A model generated the notes under the pieces. It ran no database searches, was not told the DNA's origin, and saw only the letters and a program-made list of their open reading frames with translations. Source: Stictocephala bisonia (Eukaryota; Arthropoda; Insecta; Hemiptera; Membracidae). Taken from it: DNA of 64,000 nt. Below are positions 38,312 to 49,333 of this stretch, piece after piece; the first letter of the stretch is position 1; each line of letters starts with the position of its first letter. Where the stretch lies: the NCBI GenBank assembly GCA_035578905.1, contig JAQJVL010000003.1, positions 8,764,509-8,828,508 of the forward strand, written 5' to 3'. Made by a program: the position numbers and the translations under genes.

Positions 38312-38913
38312 GTGAGTCCGCATTATTGGCAAACTAGGTTACAGAGAGTCGTGTAGAGCAACTTTCGGGGAGCTTGGTTTGTTGACACTGCCCAGCCTCT
38401 ACGTACTTGATGTGGTTCTGCACTGTAGATCGGGTGTAGATTTGACTCAGGGTAGAGGCGTTCACCAGTATGAGACGAGATGCAGGTACAACTTTAGAAT
38501 CCAACATCACAGACTAGCAGCAACCGATCATCTACCCCAGGTGTTTGGCGTTGGGCTAATTAACAAGCTTCCCGAAAGCATTGAAAATATTAACTCTCCA
38601 AATATATTTAAAACTCATTTGAAACTATTTTTGTTGTCAAAATCATTTTATTCAGTTGGTGAGTTTATGACTCGCCACTGGGTAAATTAAAAATTAATTG
38701 TAATCAAGTTCAAAACTAAGATTGTGAACTGTATCTGAGTGACTATTCACCATTAGAGTAAAAATGTATGAAATATCTTTGTATGTTTGATTGCGACCTT
38801 GATGTGAATGAATGTTTTATTTGTCTGTATATATTATTTACCACCTGATGATTGCGATACATTGATATTAAATGTTTATTTTTGCAGTAAAAGAAATATT
38901 ATTATTATTATTG
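38312..38913 (+). pseudogene. 5'-truncated non-LTR 3' end, jockey/CR1-like
   Basis: From about 38319 the frame reads RIIGKLGYRESCRATFGELG then LLTLPSLYVLDVV (the LLTLPSLY block is shared in form with LEILTLPCIF at 26.34 kb). It continues with HQYETRCRYNFRIQ, GLINKLPESIENI, FKTHLKLFLLSKSFYS and a stop at 38688-38690. A ~200-bp 3' UTR ends in ATTATTATTATT. The fragment is open through about 120 codons, with substitutions likely, and lacks RT and endonuclease. Its 5' junction coincides with the end of the 72-bp array. Confidence 0.87.
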
Positions 38914-39593
38914 TCTTAACACCTTTTATTTACAAATACAACACTACCTGATTCCACACACACAGTTACGATGCATTTCGATAGCTAAAAAGTTTTCCCA
39001 GAAAGTAACTAATTAATCCGGGCAATTAAATCTTGTGTGGCACACGTGAAGTAGTGAATTGAAGTGAAGTGGCTATTGAAAGTAAAACATAACTAACGTT
39101 GGGGCGCTTAGTACTTGTTTTTTACTTTCAAATCTAAGTTCTCAGAGTGTTCCACAGTCTTCTTGTTGTAAAGTACTTACTACATGAGTAGTTACACCCA
39201 TCTTAACTACAAGTGTACTTGAAATATTTTTGTTTCATGCACATTTAAAATTGAAACAAATTACAGTATTAGTAAAAGTAATAATAACACTTAATATTGC
39301 AGGAAGAGGTCTTGGTTATTTTTATTATTTGTCATATCTTAATAATAACATTCTTGTTCTGTATTTTTCTGTTGTTGTGTTCGTTATTTAATTTTATTGC
39401 ATTGATAACAACAAATAATAGTCTAATATTTCAATTCGAGCTTTCACACTATATATCTGATGTGAAACCAGGAATTTATCCCTTCATTAAAATGCTTGTC
39501 CATATTGAATATTGAAAATTGATTCCTAACCTAAGAATTTTTTATGTATATTAGAAATAATAACTAATAATGTAAGAAGTGTGACAGCTAATT
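38914..39593. other. Non-coding, nothing recognised
   Basis: The frame at 39297-39515 is hydrophobic but AT-driven, with no domain. Confidence 0.5.
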
Positions 39594-39655
39594 GGTCGTT
39601 GCTTAGTTGGTTAAAACCCAGCGTTTTAAAGGTTCTCAGTTCGATCTCATTCACA
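39594..39655 (+). other. tRNA-like relic or SINE head
   Basis: An A box-like TTGCTTAGTTGGTTA (39599-39613) and a B box-like GTTCGATCTC (39639-39648) stand 40 bp apart, with a Thr-tRNA-like order. The acceptor stem does not pair and the anticodon arm is poor, so a working tRNA gene is unlikely. No shared SINE tail follows. Confidence 0.5.
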
Positions 39656-40078
39656 GTAAAATATGATTTAAAAATATACAAATGTTGAAAGGGATCAGGT
39701 GATAATTAATTAATAGTCATTGGGCTATTAATTAGTGTCACTTTCTAAAGAATAGTCGGCCTTAGTTTGTAACAATGACCACATTCGCTCATTTACACTT
39801 TTCACACTCATTTGAAATTATTTAAAACATTTATTCAAATATTTTATTGAATAATAATTGAATAAATGATTTGGGGATATGAACTAGATTATACCTATGT
39901 CATTCCAGCTTTTGAAATATATATATGAGTTTAATAAGAACCTCATAGGACTAAAACCTCGTCCAGTTAACCTCATTGAGTGCATGAAAGATATCTAATA
40001 CATAAATAAAAGCTTACTGTATAATTCGTTTATAAAGTTGATTAGTGAAATGAAAGTTATAGCAATCAAACAAAAAGC
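39656..40078. other. AT-rich, nothing recognised
   Basis: No supported feature. Confidence 0.5.
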
Positions 40079-40765
40079 GTACTGATAGTTACAGACTCGA
40101 ATGAACACGGATTCGTCCAGCGTACAGCCATGCGTCCCATGTAGTATCTAAAATAATGAAGGTGTTTTTATGTTTGTTACGACAACTAACTTATGTGACC
40201 TGACGAATTTATGTAGTACACATTTCAAATTAAACACAAACTAATATTTTACAGTTTTGTATATTTTATAAACGTAAAAAACGTTTGATTTAAAAGTGAA
40301 ATAAAGTACTTTCCGTGTATTTCAAGTTTCAACAGTAAACCCTTGGTGTATGTTCATGTGGAACTGAAACGTTCACGTAATGTTCCTTAATAAACACATT
40401 AAGTTATTTTAAAGTAATATTACAATATTAAATTGTTATGCTAACATAACGTGCTCTTTAATATAGTAGACTATGAAAATTTTTTCACGACACGAGATAA
40501 TAATATTGATATAAATATGTTCAGGGGAAAAATAAGTAGTAAAGTTGTACAAGGTTAATTTTCACAAATTAATTAAATAACATTCAGTGATTTGTTAAAC
40601 AATGTATCAGTTAAAAAAAGGCCTTATATAGATAATATTTAATAATGGCATCATTATCATAATGACTTAAAGCCCGGTGTGCCCGCTACATTAGAGCCTG
40701 TAGAATGCCTGCGAACCACGGTTAGGCAAGGGGTCGCGTTAATTCAAGTCTGTAACTATCAGTAC
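40079..40765. mobile_element. 687-bp TIR element, non-coding
   Basis: TIRs of 24 bp with one mismatch: GTACTGATAGTTACAGACTC at 40079 and its inverse GTCTGTAACTATCAGTAC ending at 40765. The interior next to the right TIR is GC-rich (GTGTGCCCGCTACATTAGAG). No transposase and no clear target duplication. Confidence 0.7.
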
Positions 40766-42611
40766 ACTAAATTTGGGAAACATATGTTATTTCCCAAATA
40801 ATAGCATAGTTTCATGAAACGTAAACTTTGAAACATTATGTATACTAAATATAATCCTGTCTCAATTTTAAATTAAAAAATGTACTGCAAATAGGAAATT
40901 AAATTATTAAACTGACCAAAAATTCTACCTGTTAATTTAGACATCTTGATGGTAACTGTTTGTCTCAAATTCAGAGGTAACATTGGAATAGATTCAATAA
41001 ATAGTAAGTTGGATAACTTACTAATCCAATCCATCCAATAACGAACGATCCAATAAATGGATAGTTCAATAAATAAATCAATTTGTATAAGTTACAGATT
41101 CATCACACATAGATACTACACATCTTATTTACCATGAGTTTTATAATATGTGTGGAGGCTAAAATGTAGATCGTAAATCCTAACCTCACCAGCAATTGAT
41201 CAGCTGTTGAGTTTCCCGCGCAAGATGGTGGCGTCAGCTGACTGGTATCGATCAGTTGGCTCATGCGCTCTCGCTGGACCAGCAGCTTCCATGATTTATT
41301 CAGGACATTCTGCGTCACTAGCCCTGCATACAATCATTCTGATTCTGCAGATGTCAGAACCGACATATTTTGTACCAAAGGAAATCAGATAAAACGCAAT
41401 ATGTTTTAAATTTATAATCGACATCTTTCAAATAGCTAATGATGGCATCACACTAAAATATAGTTTATCCCCCAAATGTTACCAATGAGGCGGTTATTTT
41501 TGAAAATAAATTTTAACCGTTACTAATAAGAGGAAATTGAAAAATTATAGTTAGTAATATTATCATACAAATTGTTTATTCACAGTGTCTAAGCTATTAT
41601 CAACACAATTTAAAAAAGGTACATATCACAAGTATTAGGCCTGACATAAAATAAATTCAACTATGCCAGTTTATCTCGAATTTTATTTATTAAAATTATT
41701 CATTTCAAGTAAACGAACTTCTAAGATGCGCATTCTGTCTCTTATTATTGTCCGTATAACGTAATTTTCGGAGTTTTAAAACTAAATATCCTGCCTTATC
41801 TTTAACGTCCAGCAAAACTTAAAGAAATAAGACATGTGTCTTGATGTTTTATACACTCTATAGGTGTTAAAAAAATTAATGGTTTTTACTCAAAAATCAA
41901 ACCCAAAACTCTCACTTCACTGGTCTGAAGCATTCACATTCTTACTCATAACAGGAACGTTTCTATTTAGCACAAGTATTTAATGTTTTAAGTAAAATGA
42001 AGTGGAAATAGTAATTGCAGTTGAAAATGAAGAACAACTATCAAATTAACTGAACGGATTTTTCAACGATCCATTCAATATGAAAAGGAACATTAGGTCT
42101 CCCTTGCTTCTTAAAGGTGAACACAATTTGCAAATTCGAACATGCAAATTATTGGCAATTTTGAACGAATGAAATATAGTTCATGTTTAAAAATAGAACT
42201 CTGACAAATACCCTAAATTTGAGAACGTTTTTTATCAATTCTGGTTAATAACCTGTAACTCTATATTAATAATGTATTTAACTATAAAAGTACAATATTT
42301 GGTTCATTAAATACTTAGTTACAGATTTAAACATTTAGAAGAAATAAAGAAACGAAAAGGAACTCGGAGGGATCTCAGTAAACTGTAAACTTAAACTCCT
42401 AGAGATATATTAAGAGAATGTAACGCACAATATAGGAAAATAAAACTAGAATTTAATCAAAATTAAAATAGGGGGAAAATGATCTTAATGGACGTAAAAT
42501 AAAAGAAGACCAAGAGAGGAAGTTAGAAAAAACTTATATCAAATAGAAACACACACAGGAAAATTAATTTTGATTGGAAATTTAAACAGAGTGATAAGAA
42601 AAAAAGAGCCA
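40766..42611. other. Non-coding; GC-richer patch at 41.2-41.4 kb
   Basis: At 41190-41392 the base composition rises. CGCAAGATGGTGGCG holds an ATG in a fair start context and opens a 57-codon frame (MVASADWYRSVGSCALAGPA) ending at 41392, without a recognisable domain. CAAGATGG also resembles a YY1-type site. It could be a first exon or a repeat. The rest is AT-rich. Confidence 0.3.
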
Positions 42612-42922
42612 AAACACCCTGTCTAGTGGACCTAGTCTAGTTCCTTTGCCGATGGTTTACCGGCTAAGGGTTTGGGATTTTAAGTCCTAGGTCACCATTT
42701 TTAAGGCTGAAATACCGACTCTATCATACGGGTTCATCCAGACACCCAGTCGAGATTTCGAAGGAATCAAGTTATATATTTTACGCAACTGTCGCTATGA
42801 GTAGCAGAGATCCTGTCTCAGTAACACACGTTCAACGTGTTTCCCTACTCCCACCGCTTAATTGTCAACAATGCACTTCCCGGTAAATTGTACAAAAATA
42901 AACAATTTTTTAACTTTTACTT
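42612..42922 (+). mobile_element. Second tRNA-derived SINE type
   Basis: The tRNA-like head has GCCGATGGTTTACCGGCTAA (about 42650) and a T-arm TGGGA-TTTTAAG-TCCTA (about 42685-42700) ending in AGGTCACCA, a Ser/Leu-like layout. The ~200-bp body (GACACCCAGTCGAGATTTCG, AGCAGAGATCCTGTCTCAGT) differs from the other SINEs. The end AAAAATAAACAATTTTTTAA then CTTTTA resembles their terminus AATAAGACAATCTTTAACTT. Ends approximate; no target duplication identified. Confidence 0.65.
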
Positions 42923-43274
42923 TACACCAGGTTGGATAGTTCCTTGTGTACGCTGTGTCAACAACATTTTAATAGAATATATTTAACAGTTTCTTAATGA
43001 GTTATTAAGAACTTATTAAGAATAACTAAGAATAATAACTAGAAACAAATAACAAGGAAATATAACTAAATTAACCTGTATAAAAAGTTTTTCAACATTA
43101 GGATGACGGAAAATATCATTTCAATCATTTCTGTAAATCTGTAAGATTATATTTTTTCTTTACTATACTAGGCTTGATTAGCATTAACTAATTTAAACAG
43201 CATTGATATGTTAGTGATAATCATTACTATTATAAACCATCGATGTATAAACAAATAGATTGCTTGCTGAACGC
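42923..43274. other. AT-rich, nothing recognised
   Basis: No supported feature. Confidence 0.5.
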
Positions 43275-43417
43275 TGGGAACGTGGCGACATGCGATCCGG
43301 CACCAGTCGGATACCCCCACCATAATCCAGGCGACACTACTGTATAGCGAAAGCCGTAAATAACCGCTTTTTAAAATTTTTTAAATTATTTTATCGACTG
43401 ATTTGAAACAGAAGACC
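43275..43417 (+). promoter_or_regulatory. Putative 5' UTR/promoter region of the THAP exon
   Basis: GC-richer than its surroundings (GAACGTGGCGACATGCGATC, CACCAGTCGGATACCCCCAC) and directly upstream of the candidate start codon. No clear TATA box. The assignment rests on position and composition only. Confidence 0.35.
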
Positions 43418-43488
43418 ATGCCTGATGTATGTTCTGCTTACAACTGCACAAATAGAAGACGTAAAGGCAATCAGACCTCCTTTCACAG
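43418..43488 (+). CDS. Candidate first exon of a THAP zinc-finger protein
   Basis: Seen: ATG opens MPDVCSAYNC, followed by an Arg/Lys-rich stretch, and the exon ends TSFHR, whose last codon is split. The sequence then reads CACAG|GTAAATA, a good splice donor, giving a phase-2 intron; without splicing the frame stops at once (TAA). An in-frame TAA lies upstream of the ATG. Known of the family: the THAP domain is a C2CH zinc-binding DNA-binding fold that starts with M...C..x..C about 5 and 10 residues in, followed by a basic stretch and F-H/F-R-F-P. THAP proteins include host transcription regulators and P-element transposases. The second half (AVPTxF region, C..H pair) would be in later exons, which I could not find within the window. 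Alternative: first exon of a P-type transposon. Confidence 0.6.
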
Positions 43489-43675
43489 GTAAATACACAA
43501 CAGTATGGAACAGAGTAGAAATAAGTTTATTGAACATATGTTTAACATTAATTTGTATTAAAGGGAATATTTATTGCATTACTATGTAGTAATACTCGTG
43601 TAAATGGTTTATAACGCACTTTTTCGTGTTTAAATAGTGATCAATGTTAAATGAGATTATTTTATAGCCTGAAAT
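43489..43675 (+). other. Start of the putative THAP intron
   Basis: AT-rich sequence after the splice donor at 43489-43490. Confidence 0.4.
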
Positions 43676-43850
43676 TATAAATATATATAAAGCCAAAAAC
43701 CACTGGCTACTCACTCATCATGAAATCTCAAAAACCACCGAATGGATTCAAACGAAGTTTTAAAGGAATTTAGCTTTAGTATCGAAAGGACCCACTAAGA
43801 AAGGATTTTATGAAATTCCATTACTTAGTAATGGAACACAGACAGCCTCT
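43676..43850. other. Old element terminus
   Basis: ATATATATAAAGCCAAAAAC, ACTCATCATGAAATCTCAAA and CCGAATGGATTCAAACGAAG follow the standard wording of one end of an insect repeat family, with the opposite end phrase (CAGTCGGTGAATCACTAGCC) seen near 2460 in reverse. Confidence 0.45.
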
Positions 43851-44435
43851 CAAAATGTCCTTTTTTAATAACATTGGGTTGATTTTAAGTAAACTGGTTT
43901 ATAATTGTTACATAAACAGCTGTTTTGTAACTAAATAAATATGTTTATTTTGTATATTTGACATTACGCTATTGACGCATTAAGAGTTTAATCATTAGTT
44001 TTTAAACATAAACAAATGAAATAAAAACGTTTGAAATAGTCTAAATAATACCCTATACTAATAAATAGGTAGCAACGCAAGTAGTGCGAGTGCAATACTG
44101 TAAATAAATTTAATATTATGATTTTACGTAATACAGATACAGTAACCTACTATTATTTGTAGTCAAAGTCGCGTACCGGGCCGAAGGCGCACGAAGCGTT
44201 GGCACACGAAGCGTGCAGTGGTGTCTTCTAGTACTATTATATTATTTGTTCTGACTTATTAGGTTTTTTATGAGATTGTTTATACAAGGAGGTATAATCC
44301 TGCTATTTCAGTTGTTTGAATTAAAGTTTTTTTACTTTTTATTACGTATATATGTTAATATTGAAGTAATTAGTGTTATACTTTCAAATATTCATGTAAT
44401 GAGTAGGCCTGTTGTGTATAGAAATTGTATATCAA
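43851..44435. other. Decayed repeat sequence
   Basis: CCCTATACTAATAAATAGG (about 44050) and iterated CACGAAGCGT (about 44188-44215) suggest remains of mobile elements; no class can be named. Confidence 0.35.
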
Positions 44436-45000
44436 ACTAGCTGTACCTGCCCGCTTCGCCGGTCATAATATTGTGTTTGATTTAGAACCTAATAGCTGAA
44501 AGAACTCGAGCATTTTTGCTTCTTCTACCAATATTAGATTTTTTAGGAGGCATGTCATAAAAAGTAAACTGCAAAACAAATAATTATTTATTTTTTATTT
44601 TCACGTTTCACCACATGTTTTAATTACCAAGGAAAAAAGGTTAACACCAAATACAGATCACCTGATCAAGTAAAAGTAGTGTGCTACACTCTCAAGGTGA
44701 AATGTAGACTACAATAAATCAAAATATATACAGTACTGTTGTTGTGAGAACTTCAATCTGCTTATGGCATGTGAAACTACATTAAACCACACAGTCATAT
44801 GTTTTTTGTAAACAATTCAGATTCTCCATTTGAATAACATAGGATCTTTAGGAGCCCGTGGGGCGGGACCCTGTGAACGGATCTGCATCAAACTTCACAG
44901 AAACCATCTCGGGAGTATACAGGACAACATCCTAAAGTTTCATGGCGATCAGTTGGATGGTTTGGCAGCGCATAAACTTCAAACATATATATCCCCTTTA

Positions 45001-45113
45001 ATGCCGACGTGCGCCGCGAGCGCACGTCAGAGTTTGTTCGAAAAATGCCGACGTGCGCCGTGAGCGCACGCGCCTCGGTCCCGCTAAAACTGCCGATGTG
45101 CGCACGTCAAGTT
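45001..45113. repeat. Three GC-rich subterminal repeats with hairpins
   Basis: TGCCGACGTGCGCC(G) occurs at 45002 and 45048 and in shortened form at about 45092 (TGCCGATGTGCGCACG). Each of the first two folds as GTGCG-loop-CGCAC. Possibly transposase binding sites. Confidence 0.7.
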
Positions 45114-45127
45114 TTTATTATATTGTA

Positions 45128-45822
45128 ATTTTATTTGTCGACCGAATGCTTTCAAACTTGACATAGGGATTGAAGACAATATGGCAACAACAAAATTATT
45201 ACTCTTCTGATCGTTGTCATGACGTAATAACAGCTGTTTATCTGACGTTTTTACCAATTTTGGATAATTACATGTTTTTTTCAAAGATTTTTATATCTAC
45301 TATGTTTTTGAATGTAAGTGTTTTAATTTTTGTATGTGTACTTACAATTATATGTCTCTATATTTTAATACTGTGGTTTAGTTTATACAAAAAGTAGTAA
45401 TGTATGTTCAAACTTGAAAAAATAAAAAGAAAAAAACTTATTGAAACTTTGTAATATAATTTTTTTTAATTTTATTTGTCGACCGAATGCTTTCAAACTT
45501 GACATAGGGATTGAAGACAATATGCCATATGGCAACAACAAAATTATTACTCTACTGATCGTTGTCATGACGAAATAATAGCTGTTTATCTGACGTTTTT
45601 ACCAATTTTGGATAATTACATGTTTTTTCAAAGATTTTTATATCTACTATGTTTTTGAATGTAAGTGTTTTAATTTTTGTATGTGTACTTACAATTATAT
45701 GTAGATTAGTCTCTATATTTTAATACTGTGGTTTAGTTTATACAAAAAGTAGTAATGTATGTTCAAACTTGAAAAAATAAAAAGAAAAAAAACTTTTTGA
45801 AACTTTTTGTAATATAATTTTT
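45128..45822 (+). repeat. 341-bp direct duplication, two copies
   Basis: TTTATTTGTCGACCGAATGC starts at 45131 and 45472 with a 341-bp offset. Copy 2 has extra bases (CATATG at about 45525, TAGATTAG at about 45702) but is otherwise nearly identical, so the duplication is recent. Small frames inside have no domain. Confidence 0.92.
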
Positions 45823-46092
45823 TTAAATCTTGTAAATAACTCAAAATTATATTTTCTTTACTACAAACATATTATTACGAATAAAACAAGACCCCATTTG
45901 TTAATTTATAATAACAAATAAGAGAGCTATGAATGTTTTAACAAAATATGTCAAAATGGCCTAAAGTGGCCTGGCATTCTTCGCACACCCTTTATGAAAA
46001 TGGGTTGGCATTTTTCGTAAGTACCCCAAAAAACTGTCTGGCGCTAAAAGGGATATATATATACACAAACATCCTCTTTTATAAATATAGAT

Positions 46093-48533
46093 TCAAGAAA
46101 ACACACTGTAACTGTGGGTGTGAAAAACTTGAAGTTTTAAACTTCCACAACAGTGTTTTCTTGAACCTAATAACTGTACTTAACTCTAAACTTTTTTTAT
46201 TTTTATTATTTCGTCATTATAATATTATTGTGTTGTTGTTACTATACATTCTTTTTAATACTAAATAATTATTCAATCAAATCTTCCTAAACTGGACTCA
46301 CTAGTATTAATTGCACCAATAATGATCAATGCTGCTAGTGACGTAGTGGGTGGAGCTTATTGTTGCACTGTCACCACGTGGCCCTCCGACATCCTGGCTG
46401 TGATAACATTTTAAAAATAGAATTGTACATTGGGGAAGGCTAGTTCTCTATTTCACTTCCGCCACTCAGTGGATATCTCTCATATCAACGCATTGAGTTG
46501 GTCACTTTTTAAGTGACGTATACAAAGGAACAGATTCGTCAATGAAATATGCAATTCGTACCTATTCAATAAACTGTCTTGTATTCATACTTTTTTAATG
46601 CAATTTTTATGAGTTGGGATATAAATATAACTTTTTACTGTAACATTTTCTTTAATAGAATTTTTAAGTGATTATATTTAAACAATATAACGTCTTATAT
46701 ACAGTAAGTGTAAATGAAGTGCGTACAGTATAATATACGTTTAAATAATATACGTAGAAATAAAGTACGTTTTATATACAGTTTCGTATAGAGCTTACAC
46801 ATACTCTCTATTAACAATTCATTTTGGTTTTTACAAAAAAAAAAAAAAAAAATGATTTTGAATATTGATCTATGGTCATTATATTTATAGTATAGAACAG
46901 CTAAAAGGCCCGTTTAAAAAAATAAAAACATCTTTCGTTTTAAAAACAATTACAATCCATTGACAATGTCAAAGGTGGTTTAGTCTACTTATTAATGGAA
47001 ATTACAACATTAATTATTTACATGAATATACATAAATAAAACAAATACATAAAAAATAAATAATTACCGCTAAAACAGGTTGAAGTTAAAAATGGCAAGT
47101 GGAACTAAGATTTTGGCGCATAGGCAATATGATAACAAACCGAGTTTACACTGAAATTAAAGCAATTACAGCATGACTAAAGATTTACCAATTACTAACA
47201 TTTATATGAATAGTAAAATATTAGTAATAAACAAGGAAATGAAACACACTGCAACTACATAAAAAAGAGGTTGAATGTGTCTTATATGACAGTTTCGTTA
47301 GTATATATTTCTGGTTGCACTATATAACCAACAGGGATATCCTTGGTTACAACTTTGGCAACAATAATTTAAAAATCTCAAAAATAGTATGGCTTTTGGT
47401 AGGGAAAATTCCCAATTAAAACACCGTTCCTTTCCCCTGTTTAGATGAGCCTATTTTTGGTTTTCCTGGCTTGGAGCCATAGAAATATATGGTTGGACCA
47501 CGAGAGTGGTACAAGGTAAGAACTTCAATATCGCACCGAGAAAAAGAAAACAATATCTCTATGAAATGTCAATCATTATTCTTTTGTATTGAATTGAATT
47601 TCAAATGAAATATCTAATCCTGCAATATACATTTGTTAGAAAATATATATTACAGTCTCTTCTTAAAAATTACGTGAAAAGAAGTGTTATTGTCGGTAAG
47701 AATTGAATTTGTGATTTATTAAAAACGTAAATTATAATAGTACTCCAACCTTAAGTGATGGAGTTTAAATTAAAGCTGGAGTGTATCCAACAGAGTCTGA
47801 AAAGTCAGCAACGACCTGGTTGGCTGAAGTGAGGGTCCTCAGCTAAATTAATGTAGATACAATTTCAGTTAATAAACCGCCAAAGGGGTTTTGTTAGATA
47901 CTACAATAATTAGCTTGAAAATGTTATATAAATATATATAATATTGAAAAAAGTTTGGATAGTCGACTTAAAATTATAAATATTAGTTTTGTACGAGTAA
48001 TTTATCTGTACGTAGTTTCAAATGAATAAAATATTGCACTTTGAGAACTGATAATGAAGAAATGGTTACACAAAATTAAAAATAACACTGTAGAAAAATA
48101 AATCATATATATATATATATACATACACACACACATATAACAGACTTAGTTGTATTGAATATAGAGCTTACTTTTTAATATTCTTTCTTTACTATGTTTC
48201 TTGAAAAGTATTTATTTCCTTCACAATATTTCCTTATTTCCATTGGTCTATTATTTTGAAAATACAGTGTAAATTACTGCATTTGAGTTTGAAAATACCA
48301 CAAATTTTAAAATTATTTTGTTGTTTATAAAGTAATCTGTAATTTTTAGTATTTTTCAACTCATAATTTAATTAAATTCAAAACTGTACCTTAAATTATA
48401 ATAAAAAATGAAGTTGAATTATGGTGGTCACATTATCCTGACATTTTACTTATTTACAACTTATGCAGGCAATGCGTTTATATTTATTTGACTTCATGAT
48501 TTTTGGGAAGTAGAAGTTACTAGACACTAATTA
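46093..48533. other. Non-coding, nothing firm
   Basis: GC-richer patches at 46320-46420 (AGTGACGTAGTGGGTGGAGC, CACCACGTGGCC) and 47430-47520 are unidentified; a poly-A run lies at 46836-46852; a short AT/AC microsatellite lies at 48105-48136. Confidence 0.4.
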
Positions 48534-49333
48534 AGGAAATAATCCTTAATCTATTTCTACAGACGTTAAGAACTCACCCACTATCCTGCACCCATATCGC
48601 TCGCACTCACTGTTTGTGGAGCCCACCCGAACGAGTCTACACAATATGCACAAACGCAAACACTCACATAACCTCTGCAAACTACAGGACATAGGTCCTA
48701 ATTCTATAAAGCATTAAAAAAGTAATAAAACAAAAAATAAGTAGTGTCATGTAATGTTTTAGTCGTGAGTATTTAAAATAGAGCAACAGTTTAAAACTAT
48801 TAAAAAAGTAGAAAAATAAAATAAAAAGTATAATATCAGGAACGAATAATAATTGTATGTTTTAAAATTCAAATCATCGATAATCGTCTTATTATAAAAA
48901 ATATGAGAAAACTAAAATACCTCATTCCCTATTCCAACATATTTAAGGAATTATCCAGAATAAACCGCACATGAGTTGACAACATGGTTGGTGGTGAGTG
49001 TAAGTAGGCCAAGGGTGGGGGTGTGACGTACCCCCCCCCGCAACCACCCACCCTAGCTGGTCCAGCGCAGCGCACTGTTCCAGTTCTCCAGACTCCCATC
49101 CAGTGGTGTCAGACAGGTCGGTCGTTCCACATCTCTTCTATAACCCATGTCCTGTCGTTGGCAGGGGTAGTGTGAGTGTGTGCGTGTGTGTGTTCGTGCG
49201 TATTGTGTAGACTCGCGAGTGCGTTCGGGTGGGCTCATTATGCGCCACAAACAGTGAGTGCGAGCGATATGGGTGCAGGATAGTAGGTGAGTTCTTAACG
49301 TCTGTAGAAACAGATTAAGGGTTGTTTTCTTAA
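48534..49333. mobile_element. ~800-bp element with long inverted ends
   Basis: Left arm AAGGAAATAATCCTTAATCT, CTACAGACGTTAAGAACTCA, CTATCCTGCACCCATATCGC, TCGCACTCACTGTTTGTGG. Right arm is its close inverse, CCACAAACAGTGAGTGCGAG (about 49243) through GAGTTCTTAACGTCTGTAG to AAGGGTTGTTTTCTT. Arms of about 130 bp, near 90% identical. Inside the right half is GC-rich (CCCCCCCCCGCAACCACCC at 49031, GGTCCAGCGCAGCGCACTG). No transposase. The small frame at 49053-49250 lies mostly in the arm. Confidence 0.8.

Larger units (their letters stand above)
44993..46052. mobile_element. ~1.06-kb TIR element with internal tandem duplication
   Basis: Ends are short imperfect TIRs: CCCCTTTAATGCCGAC at the left and, inverted, CCCTTTTAGCGCCAGAC at the right. 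Both are flanked by ATAT (TATATAT), the likely target duplication. CCC starts and an AT-rich 4-bp target recall piggyBac-type elements, but those use TTAA, so the class is open. Left subterminal region is GC-rich with hairpins; centre is a 341-bp duplication. No transposase. Confidence 0.65.
44436..46092. mobile_element. Old element interrupted by a TIR element
   Basis: Begins AACTAGCTGTACCTGCCCGC (about 44437) and continues to AAAGTTTCATGGCGATCAGT and CGCATAAACTTCAAACATAT (44990). After the insertion it resumes ATATATACACAAACATCCTC and ends TTTATAAATATAGATT (46077-46092). Joining the flanks across the insert restores the usual end phrase of this repeat type. Family unresolved (Helitron-like or RTE-related ends both use such wording). 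Confidence 0.55.

Noticed and set aside
39297..39515. Membrane protein frame
   Set aside because: Hydrophobicity follows from T-rich codons; no homology or exon signals.
39594..39655. Functional tRNA-Thr gene
   Set aside because: Box A and B are recognisable but the acceptor and anticodon arms do not pair well.
41103..41392. Coding gene at CGCAAGATGGTGG
   Set aside because: Short frames on both strands, no domain and no splice donor identified; kept only as a composition note.
45084..45568. Small hydrophobic frames in the 341-bp duplication
   Set aside because: Duplicated AT-rich sequence without domain; frames differ between copies.
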